Below are positions 34,579 to 44,544 of a stretch of 64,000 nt of DNA, one piece after another. Both the position numbers and the translations under genes were made by a program. Under the pieces are notes generated by a model. That model made no database searches. It was not told where the DNA came from and saw nothing but the letters and a program-made list of their open reading frames with translations. The stretch covers positions 267,001-331,000 of the forward strand of contig NZ_CP028844.1 in assembly GCF_003058325.1 (NCBI RefSeq), given 5' to 3'. Within the stretch, counting starts at the first letter, position 1; the number at the start of each line of letters is the position of its first letter. The DNA is from Methylobacterium currus. Lineage in GTDB: Bacteria; Pseudomonadota; Alphaproteobacteria; Rhizobiales; Beijerinckiaceae.

Positions 34579-35814
34579 TTAGAATACGGTGCCGTCGCTC
34601 GCGATGGCCAGCGGCGGCGCGCCCTCCGGCCGCAAGGATTTCGCCAGGCGCCGGCCTGTCGCCCAGGTGCCGCCTTCCAGCACCTTGGCCAGCGGCAGCG
34701 CGGCCGGGTCCTCGATGTCGAGCCGCTCCCGCACCAGCGGCGCCAGCCGGTCGAGGAGCGCCACGGTGAGCGCCCGCCACTCGACGACGAGGCGCGACCC
34801 GACCTCGTGCGGGCGCGATGCCTCCTCGGGCCGCCGCAAGGCCAGCACCCCGGTATCGAGGAAGAGGCCGCCGTTGCGGTACTCGGGCAGGCCGGTCAGG
34901 GCGTCGAGGCCGGTGACGGTCAGGCCGGCCTCCTCCAACGGCTCCAGCAGCGAGTAGGCGAGCCACTGCGACAGCTTGTGGAACGGCACCAAGCCTTCCG
35001 TCGGCCCGGTGCCGCCGGCCAGCGGATGTCGCCAGGTATCCCCGAGATCGACGCCGTCGAGGACGATGCGGCCGGGCCAGATCGGCCCGAGATGGGTCAG
35101 CAGCACCTCCAGCACCGCCTCCGCAGGGACCTCGCCGTCGCGGGACTTCGCCTTGATGAGGTCGAACAGGAAGCCAGGCCGCGCCTGCGGCCCGAAGCCC
35201 TCGGGATCCGCCGCCGCGACCTGGCCGAGGCGGTTGAGGAGGGCGGTGCGGCCGGACAGGCCGACGAGCGGGTTCGTCGGCGAGACCTGGAAGCCGTCGG
35301 CCAGCTCCGCCTCGGTCAGGGTCGCCAGCGCGCGGGCATCGGCGCGGAACGGATCCTCGGGCTCGGAGGAGAACAGGCCCGAGACGAACATGTCGAAGCT
35401 CGCCACCGCCAGCCCTTCCGAGCGGGCATAGGTCTCGCCGGTGCGGCCCTCCTCGTAGCGCCAGGTCGGTCCGGCGCCGGCATCGAGGAGCACGCTCACC
35501 ACCACGAGGTCGAAGGCGGCGCGGGCCTGCTCGGCCGGGTCCTCGAAGGGCGCGGCATGGACGAGGGAGCCCCAGCGCTCGAACCCGCCGACCGAGAAGT
35601 GGCGCCAGCGGGCGTGGTAGGGGATCGCGAGGTCCGGATAGGCCTCGCGGATGGTCTCGACCACGGCGTCGGCGCAGGCGCCCAGGCGGTCGAGATCGAC
35701 CACGAAATGGTCGAGCTGCCCGTCGAGGCCGGCCTTGAGCAGGGTCTCGGCGCGGGCGCGCACCGCCCGGGCCGAGAGCAGGCTGCGGGCGGTCGAAAAC
35801 TCAGGCACGGGCAT
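34579..35814 (-). CDS. URC4/Urg3 family protein (DUF1688)
   Basis: The 411-residue protein resembles the URC4/Urg3 family (DUF1688): the [20 protein letters not shown] start, [43 protein letters not shown] and a central HPLAGG region. URC4 is needed for uracil use in the yeast Lachancea kluyveri, though its chemical step is not settled. The gene lies between the GTP cyclohydrolase-like gene and upp, as expected for this pathway. The ribosome site directly abuts ATG 35814, so the start is uncertain. Confidence 0.82.
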   Translation of the reverse strand: MPVPEFSTARSLLSARAVRARAETLLKAGLDGQLDHFVVDLDRLGACADAVVETIREAYPDLAIPYHARWRHFSVGGFERWGSLVHAAPFEDPAEQARAAFDLVVVSVLLDAGAGPTWRYEEGRTGETYARSEGLAVASFDMFVSGLFSSEPEDPFRADARALATLTEAELADGFQVSPTNPLVGLSGRTALLNRLGQVAAADPEGFGPQARPGFLFDLIKAKSRDGEVPAEAVLEVLLTHLGPIWPGRIVLDGVDLGDTWRHPLAGGTGPTEGLVPFHKLSQWLAYSLLEPLEEAGLTVTGLDALTGLPEYRNGGLFLDTGVLALRRPEEASRPHEVGSRLVVEWRALTVALLDRLAPLVRERLDIEDPAALPLAKVLEGGTWATGRRLAKSLRPEGAPPLAIASDGTVF

Positions 35815-35848
35815 CTCCAGAGATAGTTCGCGGCGCCATCGTGGGTTT

Positions 35849-35867
35849 GTCAGAACCGCTCGGTTCG

Positions 35868-35880
<13 letters not shown>
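35849..35880. repeat. 18-base tandem duplication at the stop of the URC1-type gene
   Basis: GTCAGAACCGCTCG occurs at 35849-35862 and again at 35867-35880. The second copy contains the gene's last codons and stop; the first is a downstream echo, also with the stop. It looks like a short slippage duplication. Confidence 0.7.
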
Positions 35881-37118
<1,238 letters not shown>

Positions 37119-37281
37119 GCGGCCGCGCCGTCCTTCAACGGAGAAGGCTCCCCGCGGGGGCCGCGGAGAGCCTGTCGAGTGCTTGACCTGGTAGAGGGTA
37201 GCCCCGCGCAATTCGGTGCGTCAAGCTTAAGGCCGAGGCGCGCCGCTCAACATCGCGGCAGGCTGCCCTCCGGCGAGGCGA

Positions 37282-37707
37282 TCAGAAGTTCGAACCGGCG
37301 CGGCGGCGGGCCATGAAGGCGTCGAACTGCTCCCGGTCGCGGGCACGCTTCAGCTCGTCCACGAACTCGGTGAAGGCGCGGCTCTCCTCTTCGAGGCGGC
37401 GGCGCTCCTCTTCGAGGCGCTCGATCTCCTTGCGGCGATACTCTTCGAAGGCCCAGTTGCCGCTGTCGTGGCGGGCCGCGCCGAAGCCGGAGAAGCCCGA
37501 GAAGCCATTCCGGAAGGACCGCTCGGCGAAGGACTTCATCTCGTTGAGAGCCGGATAACCCATGAGCTTCCACACCACGTAGGCCGCGGCCAACGGCCAC
37601 GCATAGATGAAACCGATGACGATCGCGCCGATCTCGATCGAGCGGCGTGGGAACGGGCCGTTGCGGCAGGCACGGCCGCTCGACCAGGGGGCTGAGGTAT
37701 ACGACAC
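37282..37707 (-). CDS. DUF2852 domain-containing membrane protein
   Basis: The 141-residue protein has one membrane segment (about 25-48, IGAIVIGFIYAWPLAAAYVVW), then an NGFSGFSGFG stretch and a charged coiled coil (EEYRRKEIERLEEERRRLEEE) ending DAFMARRRAG. This is the DUF2852 pattern seen across Hyphomicrobiales. GTG 37707 has GGGAGAT upstream. Function unknown. Confidence 0.82.
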   Translation of the reverse strand: MSYTSAPWSSGRACRNGPFPRRSIEIGAIVIGFIYAWPLAAAYVVWKLMGYPALNEMKSFAERSFRNGFSGFSGFGAARHDSGNWAFEEYRRKEIERLEEERRRLEEESRAFTEFVDELKRARDREQFDAFMARRRAGSNF

Positions 37708-37832
37708 GTCACGATCTCCCGCAGGATGTGAATGTGAACGACATTTACATGCGGGGTCGCCCGGGCGGTTTCAAGGAGGGCGCGGCGCTTAAAATCGGGC
37801 CTGCGGCAACCCGGGCCGCGTCTCGGAGCCGG

Positions 37833-38615
37833 TCACGGCGGCGCCATGCCCTTCTCCGCCAGGACCGGCGCGGCGCCGGCACCGGCGAGGTTGCGCAGGA
37901 GCGCAGCGGCAGCCTCGGCCTCTGCCGCCCCCACCGGGACCATCCCGGCATACACGGTGTCGTTCTGCAACTCCGCCGGGATTGGGCCGACGAGGCGCGC
38001 GCCCGCCACGATCAGCAGCTCGCTCGTCTGCTGGAGCGCGAGGTCGGCCTCGCCGGAGACGAGGCGCGAGGCAGCCAGCCCGCCCTGCACCAGGACGAGC
38101 TTGTCCTTGAGCCGATCCGCAATGCCGAGGCGCTCGAAGAGCTGCGCGAGGTAGATCCCGCTCGACCCGCCCGAGGCCGGATCGACCATCGCGACGGCCC
38201 GCGCCTGGAGCAGCGCCTCGCGAAAGCCTGCCACGGTGGCGATGTCGGGAACCGGCGCTCCGTCACGGACCGCGACGCCGATGCCGACCTTCGCGAGCGG
38301 CATCGGCGGCGCACCGGCGAGATGACGGTCTCGGATCAGCGCCTCCAGGCCGTTCGGGGTCAGCACCACGAGGTCGGGGCGCGCACCGTCGCGGATCGCC
38401 TGCGCCACCGCTCCGGCGGTGCCGTTGCGGATCGTCACCCTGTGGCCGGTGCGGCGCTCGAAATCCGGCACCAGCGCGGCCGCGATCGGCTTGTAGGCAC
38501 CGGTGGTGAGAAGCGTGATCTCGGCCGCCCCTGCTGGCGCAACGAGGGCGAGGACGAGGCACGCCGCGCCGCCCGCACGGTGCAGGGCTCGGATCGGGGT
38601 CTCGAGGCGGCGCAT
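37833..38615 (-). CDS. ModA-like periplasmic substrate-binding protein
   Basis: The 260-residue protein has a signal peptide (cleaved near AGAAE at about 31) and a type 2 periplasmic binding fold like the molybdate-binding protein ModA: ITLLTTGAYKPIAAALVPDFERRTGH, PDLVVLTPNGLEALI, VDPASGGSSGIYLAQLFERLG and a QQTSELL motif. No permease or ATPase gene is near. It lies 68 bases after hpnK on the same strand, so it may be read with the hopanoid genes. Ligand unknown. Confidence 0.8.
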   Translation of the reverse strand: MRRLETPIRALHRAGGAACLVLALVAPAGAAEITLLTTGAYKPIAAALVPDFERRTGHRVTIRNGTAGAVAQAIRDGARPDLVVLTPNGLEALIRDRHLAGAPPMPLAKVGIGVAVRDGAPVPDIATVAGFREALLQARAVAMVDPASGGSSGIYLAQLFERLGIADRLKDKLVLVQGGLAASRLVSGEADLALQQTSELLIVAGARLVGPIPAELQNDTVYAGMVPVGAAEAEAAAALLRNLAGAGAAPVLAEKGMAPP

Positions 38616-38683
38616 GCAAAAGGCTCCCGGAGGACGGGCCGCGTGCCCGGCCCCGCCCCGTCGGTAGCCGAGCCGGCGGCGCC

Positions 38684-39544
38684 TCAGCGAGAGAAATCCG
38701 AGAAACCGCCCGTCACGGCACCCGAAGCCGCCAGCGCCGCCCGGCTGCCGGGCGCCACCAGGGCGGCGAGTTCCTGAGCATAGGCGTAGCCCGGCGCCTC
38801 GCCGGGGAAGCCGCCATCGGTGGCGGGGTGCAGGTAGAGCTCGGTCAGCCCGTCCGGCAGCTGGCCCAGCAGGGCCTGGACCCGGGCGGGCATCATCGCC
38901 CCCGACCAGGCGAGGCCGAGCACGCGGTCGGGGACGAGAAGACCGGCGCGCCGGGCCCGGGCGCGCAGCAGGGCCGACCACGGCGCGGTGTCGAGGGCGA
39001 GGCCGGGCGTCGTCCCGGGCTCGGCGCGGCGCAAGGTGTCCCGCGGCTCGCGCGGCACTCGGATCGCCCGCATCCCGTAATCGCGCCCGACCGCCAACAC
39101 CATCCCGGCGATGATCGGGTGGATGTGGAAGTGCTTGTGCGCGTTGACGTGGTCGAGGGGCAGCCCGGTCGCCCGGAAGGCCTCGAACTGCGCCCGGATC
39201 TCGGCCTCGAGCTGGCGCCGGGCGCGGGCCTTCAGTGCCAGGTCGAGACCGAGCCGCGCCTGGTCGGCCCGCATGAGCCCGGCGCCGTCGGTAAGATCGG
39301 GCAGCTCCGCCGCCGGCAGGGTCGGCCAGGCCTCGACCAGCACGAGGTGCAGCCCCACCCGCAGGGACGGCATCGCCCGGGCCCGCGCCAGCGCGTCGGC
39401 GGCGGCGGGTGCGGAGACCATCAGGCTCGCCGCGGTGAGGATGCCGTGCCGGTGGGCCTGCTCCACCGCTGCGTTGACCTGGGGCGAGAGGCCGAAATCG
39501 TCCGAGGTGACGACGAGGCGCTTGCGGGGCGCGGGCATGGTCAT
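38684..39544 (-). CDS. hpnK: hopanoid biosynthesis deacetylase-like HpnK (YdjC family)
   Basis: HpnK is thought to remove the acetyl group from N-acetylglucosaminyl bacteriohopanetetrol. The 286-residue protein has the YdjC/ChbG carbohydrate-deacetylase motifs: VVTSDDFGLSPQVN near the start (metal Asp pair), VGLHLVLVEAWP and DHVNAHKHFHIHP. An ELYLHPATDGG motif lies late in the sequence. Position between hpnJ and the ModA-like gene, after hpnI, matches the usual hpnI-J-K order. ATG 39544 gives MTMPAPRKRLVVTSDD. Confidence 0.9.
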   Translation of the reverse strand: MTMPAPRKRLVVTSDDFGLSPQVNAAVEQAHRHGILTAASLMVSAPAAADALARARAMPSLRVGLHLVLVEAWPTLPAAELPDLTDGAGLMRADQARLGLDLALKARARRQLEAEIRAQFEAFRATGLPLDHVNAHKHFHIHPIIAGMVLAVGRDYGMRAIRVPREPRDTLRRAEPGTTPGLALDTAPWSALLRARARRAGLLVPDRVLGLAWSGAMMPARVQALLGQLPDGLTELYLHPATDGGFPGEAPGYAYAQELAALVAPGSRAALAASGAVTGGFSDFSR

Positions 39545-39571
39545 GGGCGGCTCAAGTCTCGCGATACGAAA

Positions 39572-39603
39572 GAGCCTCCCCGTCCGGGCGGACGGAGAGG
39601 CTC
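39572..39603 (-). terminator. hairpin between hpnJ and hpnK
   Basis: Arms 39572-39586 and 39589-39603 (GAGCCTCCCCGTCCG) pair with one mismatch around a 2-base centre. It may damp read-through into hpnK or protect the upstream mRNA end. Confidence 0.4.
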
Positions 39604-39654
39604 GCACCCGCTTCAAGGCAGGCGTGTCAGGCGTGAAGGCTCACGCCTCTCGAT

Positions 39655-41094
39655 TCAGGCCGCCTTCTTGGCGACGCCCTGGCGCTCGCGCAGGAAGTGC
39701 CAGAACTCGACGCCCTCGCGCAGGCGCCGCTTCATCATGTCGGGTGAGCGCACCATCTCGCTGACGATCGAGGCGATCTTCGGGGCGCGGAAGTAGAACT
39801 TCTTGTAGAACTCCTCCACCGAGTTAAAGATCTCGGTGTGGGACAGGTGCGGGTAGTGCAGCGGCGCGATCTGCACGCCATTCTCGTCGACCAGCTCGGC
39901 GTTGTCCTTGTCGAGCCAGCCGTTCTCCACCGCCTGCTTGTACAGGAAGGTGCCCGGATAGGGTGCTGCGAGCGAGACCTGGATGGTGTGCGGGTTGATC
40001 CGCTTGGCGAAGGCGATCGTCTCCTGGATCGTCTCCTTGGTCTCGCCGGGCAGGCCGAGGATGAAGGTGCCGTGGATGGCGATGCCGAGCTCGTGGCAGT
40101 CCTTCGTGAACTTCTCCGCGACCTCGACCCGCATGCCCTTCTTGATGTTGTGCAGGATCTGCTGGTTGCCCGACTCGTAGCCGACCAGCAGCAGGCGCAG
40201 GCCGTTCTCCTTCAGAACCTTCAGGGTCTCGCGCGGCACGTTGGCCTTGGCGTTGCACGACCAGGTCACGCCGAGCTTGCCGAGCTCGCGGGCGATCTCT
40301 TCCGCGCGCGGCAGGTTGTCGGTGAAGGTGTCGTCGTCGAAGAAGAACTCCTTGGTCTGCGGGAACTCCTTCAGGCAGTACTTGATCTCCTCGATCACGT
40401 GCGCGACCGAGCGGGTGCGATAGGTGTGGCCGCCGACCGTCTGCGGCCACAGGCAGAAGGTGCAGCGCGACTTGCAGCCCCGGCCCGAATAGAACGAGAT
40501 GTAGGGGTGCTTCAGGTAGCCGATGAAGTACTTCTCCATCTGCAGGTCGCGCTTGTAGACCGAGGTCACGAACGGCAGCTGGTCCATGTCGGTCATGATC
40601 TCGCGGTCCGGGTTATGGACCACGACACCGTCGGCATCCCGGTAGGAGAGACCCTTGATCTCCGCCATCGGCACGCCCTCGGCGACCTCCTTGACGGTGA
40701 AGTCGAACTCGTTGCGGGCGCAAAAATCGACCACCGGCGCCTGGGCCATCGACCCGGCGGCGTCCACCGCCACCTTGGCGCCGATCAGGCCGGCGATCAG
40801 CTTGGGGTTGGCCGCCTTCAGCGCCTCGATGGTCTTCACGTCCGACTTGAACGACGGCACCGAGGTGTGCAGCACCACGAGGTCGAAGTCGTTGGCCTGG
40901 GCCACGATCTCCGGCAGCTTGATGTCGTGCGGCGGCGCGTCGATCAGCTTGGAGTTCGGCACCAGGGCGGCCGGCTGGGCGAGCCAGGTCGGGTACCAGA
41001 ACGACTTGATCTCGCGCTTGGCCTGGTAGCGCGAGCCGGCGCCGCCGTCGAAGCCGTCGAAGGTGGGGGCCTGGAGGAAGAGGGTCCGCATCAT
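39655..41094 (-). CDS. hpnJ: hopanoid biosynthesis radical SAM protein HpnJ
   Basis: HpnJ is needed to turn the glucosamine head group of bacteriohopanetetrol into the aminocyclitol ether. The 479-residue protein has an N-terminal B12-binding-like domain (about 1-170), then the radical SAM cluster motif Cys207-x3-Cys211-x2-Cys214 (GRGCKSRCTFC), FFFDDDTFTDN, GYESGNQQIL and GTFILGLPGETKETI. Length and motifs match the family well. Tandem ATGs at 41094 and 41091 are equivalent starts. It lies 75 bases after hpnI. Confidence 0.95.
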   Translation of the reverse strand: MMRTLFLQAPTFDGFDGGAGSRYQAKREIKSFWYPTWLAQPAALVPNSKLIDAPPHDIKLPEIVAQANDFDLVVLHTSVPSFKSDVKTIEALKAANPKLIAGLIGAKVAVDAAGSMAQAPVVDFCARNEFDFTVKEVAEGVPMAEIKGLSYRDADGVVVHNPDREIMTDMDQLPFVTSVYKRDLQMEKYFIGYLKHPYISFYSGRGCKSRCTFCLWPQTVGGHTYRTRSVAHVIEEIKYCLKEFPQTKEFFFDDDTFTDNLPRAEEIARELGKLGVTWSCNAKANVPRETLKVLKENGLRLLLVGYESGNQQILHNIKKGMRVEVAEKFTKDCHELGIAIHGTFILGLPGETKETIQETIAFAKRINPHTIQVSLAAPYPGTFLYKQAVENGWLDKDNAELVDENGVQIAPLHYPHLSHTEIFNSVEEFYKKFYFRAPKIASIVSEMVRSPDMMKRRLREGVEFWHFLRERQGVAKKAA

Positions 41095-41169
41095 CGGGTG
41101 GATCGTCTCTTGAGGAGAGGAGGCCGCGGATGCGGCCGGTGAGGCCGCCGGGCGGCCCGATGAGGTATT

Positions 41170-42354
41170 TTAAGTCGAGGGAGCGCCGGACTCGCGGGCG
41201 AGGCCGGAATCCGGGATCAGCGTACCGTCCGCAACGACCCGATAATCATGACCTTTCCAAGTCACGGCGCCGGACATGAAGCACCAGGCGAAGCCGGCGA
41301 AGGACAGGAGGTCGCGGATCGGCAGCAGCCAGTAGGGGTGCGGCTCGAGGCCGAAGGCCCGCTCGACCCGCATGCACAGCACGATCCGGCAGGCCAGCGC
41401 CAGGGCGGCGGTGGCGAGGGTGTAGGCGCCCGAATCGGGCAGGAGCGCCGCGATCAGCGCCAGCGGAAAGGCGTGGGTGACCAGCGTGCCGGCGTAACCC
41501 ACCGGGTCGACGTTGCGGATGGTGCGGTTCCACCGGGTCTCGTGGCGCCACAGGCCGGAGAGCGAGGTGTCGACGCAAGTGTGCCCGATGGTGAAGTTCG
41601 GGATCGCCACGACGCCACCCTGGGCGCGGAGCGCCGCCCCGAGGGTGTAGTCGTCGGCCAGATCGTTGCGGATCGCCTCGAAGCCGCCGATGCGGGCGAG
41701 CATCTCGGTGCGGAACGCGATGGTCGAGCCGAAGCACGGATCGGCGAGGCCTAAGCCCGTGCCCATCAGCACGTTCGGCAGGAACTGGGTGTCGATCGCG
41801 AGCGCCGAGAGATGGGCCCAGACGCCACGGTTGGCGGGCAGGCCGTGATACAGGCAGGTCACGCCGGACACGCCCGGCTGGCCCAGCTCGGCGACGATGC
41901 GCTCGAGATAGTCGGGCGCCACCACCATGTCGCTGTCGGCCAGCACCACCACGTCGTGGGCGATCAGCCCCGCCATGTTGATGAGGTTCGAGACCTTGCG
42001 GTTCGAGCCGTGCTGGCGGGCGTCGATCACCAGGTCGATGCGCAGATCAGGGTGCTCGGCCTGGAGCCGGTGCACCACGGCGATCGCCGGATCGGCCGCG
42101 TTCTGCACCCCGAAGACCACCTGCATCGCGCCCGCATAGGCCTGGGTGCAGAAGGTGGTGAGGTTCAGGTAGAGGTTCGGCTCGTCGCCGCAGAGCGGCT
42201 TGAGCAGGGTCACGGAGGGGCGTGCTGCCCCGGAGGCGAGGCGCGGCACCGGGCGGCGTGCGAGGCGCCCAGCGAGCCAGGCGGTCGTCAGGCCGTAGAC
42301 GCATCCGGCGAGCGCCAGGACGAGCAACAGGGCGGAGATCCAGGTCCATTCCAT
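41170..42354 (-). CDS. hpnI: hopanoid biosynthesis glycosyltransferase HpnI
   Basis: HpnI adds N-acetylglucosamine to bacteriohopanetetrol. The 394-residue protein is a GT2 family enzyme with an N-terminal membrane segment (about 5-25), VTLLKPLCGDEPNLYLNL, VVLADSDMVV (the DxD region), GLADPCFGSTIAFR and the RHETRWNRTIRN acceptor motif. Two more hydrophobic stretches near 290-340 anchor it. ATG 42354 (MEWTW) is preferred to GTG/ATG forms 12 codons earlier because the membrane helix begins directly after it. Confidence 0.93.
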   Translation of the reverse strand: MEWTWISALLLVLALAGCVYGLTTAWLAGRLARRPVPRLASGAARPSVTLLKPLCGDEPNLYLNLTTFCTQAYAGAMQVVFGVQNAADPAIAVVHRLQAEHPDLRIDLVIDARQHGSNRKVSNLINMAGLIAHDVVVLADSDMVVAPDYLERIVAELGQPGVSGVTCLYHGLPANRGVWAHLSALAIDTQFLPNVLMGTGLGLADPCFGSTIAFRTEMLARIGGFEAIRNDLADDYTLGAALRAQGGVVAIPNFTIGHTCVDTSLSGLWRHETRWNRTIRNVDPVGYAGTLVTHAFPLALIAALLPDSGAYTLATAALALACRIVLCMRVERAFGLEPHPYWLLPIRDLLSFAGFAWCFMSGAVTWKGHDYRVVADGTLIPDSGLARESGAPST

Positions 42355-42474
42355 GGCGGGCGGCGATCCCTGGGAGAGAGTTGGCCGCACGGAACGCGCG
42401 GCGGGTGTGTTGTGGGTTGGGTCTGCGGGTCGGGGCCGGGGGCCGCCGACCGTCGCGGAGCGGCGGCGTCGCGA

Positions 42475-43143
42475 CTACTTGGCGGCCGGGGCCGTGGAAG
42501 TCGGGCTCTTGGGCGCCGGCGCCGCCAGCATCGTCTCGGTGGACTTGCGCAGGTGAGCCAGGAGGCCGTCGGGCCCGCCCTCCTGCAGCGGCTCGGTGAA
42601 GCCGGTGCGCAGGGTGCCGGCTTCGCTCACCGTGCCCTGGAGGTAGACGTCGGTGATCCGGTTGTCGGTGTTCAGCACGTAATCGACCGGGGAGGTGTCG
42701 CCGCTGCCGTCGGTCACCGTGACGTGGACGATGTGGCCGTTGCCGCGGGGCTCGCTCTTCGGGTCGATGGCGAAGGTGCTGCCCGTCGCGGCGCCGAGCC
42801 GCGTGGCGTAGGTCGCCGCCAGATAGGGCTCGAAGGCGGCGATCAGGGCCTGCTGCTTCTCGGCCGGGATCTCCTTCCAGCGGGTGCCGACGCCGAGGCG
42901 CAGCATCGCCGGGAGGTCGAAATTCGCCTTCATCGGGCCGGACAGGATCTCGGCCCGGGCACGCACGTCGCCGGCCTTGAGCGCGGCCTCGAGGGCGTCG
43001 GTCATGCGCCGCACGGTCGCGACGGCCGGGTCGCCCTCCCCGGCCGCCGGGGCGGCGGCCGGGATCTGGGCCAGGGCCGGCAGCGCGGCCACCAGGAGGC
43101 CGGCGATCGTCAGGCTGCGCAGGGTCTCGCGTCGGGTCTGCAC
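42475..43143 (-). CDS. hpnM: hopanoid biosynthesis-associated protein HpnM (MlaC-like)
   Basis: The 222-residue protein has a signal peptide (RRETLRSLTIAGLLVAALPALAQ) and an MlaC/Ttg2-type lipid-binding domain: AILSGPMKANFDLPAMLRLGVGTRWKEI, LIAAFEPYLAATYATRL and VDYVLNTDNRITDVYLQGTVSEAGT. MlaC proteins carry lipids across the periplasm, so transport of hopanoids is the likely role. It starts 4 bases after the hpnL stop, so the two are translationally coupled. Confidence 0.9.
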   Translation of the reverse strand: MQTRRETLRSLTIAGLLVAALPALAQIPAAAPAAGEGDPAVATVRRMTDALEAALKAGDVRARAEILSGPMKANFDLPAMLRLGVGTRWKEIPAEKQQALIAAFEPYLAATYATRLGAATGSTFAIDPKSEPRGNGHIVHVTVTDGSGDTSPVDYVLNTDNRITDVYLQGTVSEAGTLRTGFTEPLQEGGPDGLLAHLRKSTETMLAAPAPKSPTSTAPAAK

Positions 43144-43147
43144 CAGA

Positions 43148-44236
43148 TCACTCTCCTTTGCCGTCGGCGGGCGCCGCGGCGTAGCCGTAGGCGGGCATCG
43201 GCGCCTGCCGCAACGGGGCCGGGCGCGGGCGAAAGCGCGCCCGCAGGGCCGCGCCGATCCCGGCCGCCGCGGAGCGGCCCTGGGCGACGTCGTTCTCCAT
43301 GGCGTGCCAGAGCATCAGGCTCGGCAGCCCGACCGCGAGGTCGGCGAGGCGCTTGATCAGCGACAGGGCGAGCGCCGCCTCGGCCGGGATGCCGAACACC
43401 GCGCAGAGCGCGATCAGGCCGCCCTCCTGGGCGCCGAGCGCGCCCGGCACCGCGAAGGCGGCGCCGCGCACCGCCTGGGCCAGGCTCTCGATCACGATCG
43501 CCTCGAGGAAGCCGACCTCGTAGCCCATGAAGCGGAGCGCGATCCAGACCTCGAGGGTGCCGATGATCCAGCCGAACAGATGCGTGCCGATGGCGGTGAC
43601 AATGCGGCCGCGGGCGGCGTAGAGGCCGCGCAGGCGCTCGAACAGCACGTCGACCGCCCCGAAGATCCGCCACTCGCGCCCGCCGGCGAAGCGGTTGATC
43701 GCCGCCTGGAGCAGGCTCTGCCCGAAGCGGCGCTGCACCAGGTAGAAGGCCAGCAGGGCCGGCGCCGCCACCACGAGGCCGAGGCCGACGTAATGCACGA
43801 TCGGCCCGTCGCCCCCGAGCGCCACCAGGATGCCGAGGCCGGCCAGCGTGAACAGGAACTGGGTCAGCGCCTGGACCATCAGGTCGACGAGGGTGCTGGC
43901 GCCCGACAGCGCGCCGGTCACACCCTGGCGCGTGAGCAGCCGGGCGCCGATCAGGTCGCCGCCGACCTGCGCCACCGGGAGGAGCGTGTTGATGCCTTCG
44001 CGCACGAAGCGCACGCTGACGCAAGCCCGCAGCAGCGGCCTCTCGCCGCGGGGAAACACCACCCACCAGCCGAGGCCCGCCCAGGCGACGGCCACGAAAC
44101 GCGCCGCCACGACCAGCAGCGCGCCCCAGCCGGACGCCCACAGGGCTTCCGCGACCGCCTCCGGCCCCGAGGAGACGAACAGGCCGATCACGGTGCACAG
44201 GCCGGCGATCAGGCCCAGTGTCGTCAGTCGCTTCAT
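43148..44236 (-). CDS. hpnL: hopanoid biosynthesis-associated membrane protein HpnL
   Basis: The 362-residue protein has about eight membrane segments and belongs to the LPG-synthase transmembrane (YbhN-like) superfamily; the GAFAVPGALGAQEGGLIAL stretch is the conserved motif. It is regularly found with hpn genes and is thought to move hopanoids between membranes with HpnM and HpnN, though direct proof is limited. GAGGG precedes ATG 44236. It is the first gene of hpnL-M-I-J-K and is divergent from the amidinotransferase gene. Confidence 0.88.
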   Translation of the reverse strand: MKRLTTLGLIAGLCTVIGLFVSSGPEAVAEALWASGWGALLVVAARFVAVAWAGLGWWVVFPRGERPLLRACVSVRFVREGINTLLPVAQVGGDLIGARLLTRQGVTGALSGASTLVDLMVQALTQFLFTLAGLGILVALGGDGPIVHYVGLGLVVAAPALLAFYLVQRRFGQSLLQAAINRFAGGREWRIFGAVDVLFERLRGLYAARGRIVTAIGTHLFGWIIGTLEVWIALRFMGYEVGFLEAIVIESLAQAVRGAAFAVPGALGAQEGGLIALCAVFGIPAEAALALSLIKRLADLAVGLPSLMLWHAMENDVAQGRSAAAGIGAALRARFRPRPAPLRQAPMPAYGYAAAPADGKGE

Positions 44237-44544
44237 GACCCTCTTTCTGTCGCAGCGGCAGGGGCCCCGGGGGCGCGCCATTCCGGCAACGGAGTCGAAA
44301 CAAAGCAGCGCCGTTGCATCCCGGCACGTTGCAGCTTTGATGGGCGCTGTCTATCACCGCCCGGACACAGTGCCGGCGAAACCGGCATGCTCCACCGGCG
44401 CGGCGGGCCAGCCCAAAGCATTGCCGCCCAAGCAACGCCGCAAGCCTATGTTATGGCGCAGCTTCCTCCCCGCCCCGTTTCGGCCGGCGGGGGCCGGAGC
44501 CGCGAAGGGAGGCCGCTCGTGACGGCCGTCAGGGGATGAACAGC
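44237..44544. promoter_or_regulatory. divergent control region between hpnL and the amidinotransferase gene
   Basis: The 308-base gap separates two outward-reading units that probably act on the same lipid. A possible forward promoter is TTGCCG at 44421-44426 with TATGTT at 44447-44452, a 20-base spacing that is longer than ideal. No inverted repeat or operator was recognised. Confidence 0.35.

Noticed and set aside
37146..37172. Imperfect hairpin upstream of the URC1-type gene, considered as a riboswitch
   Set aside because: The stem has mismatches and no recognisable aptamer core.
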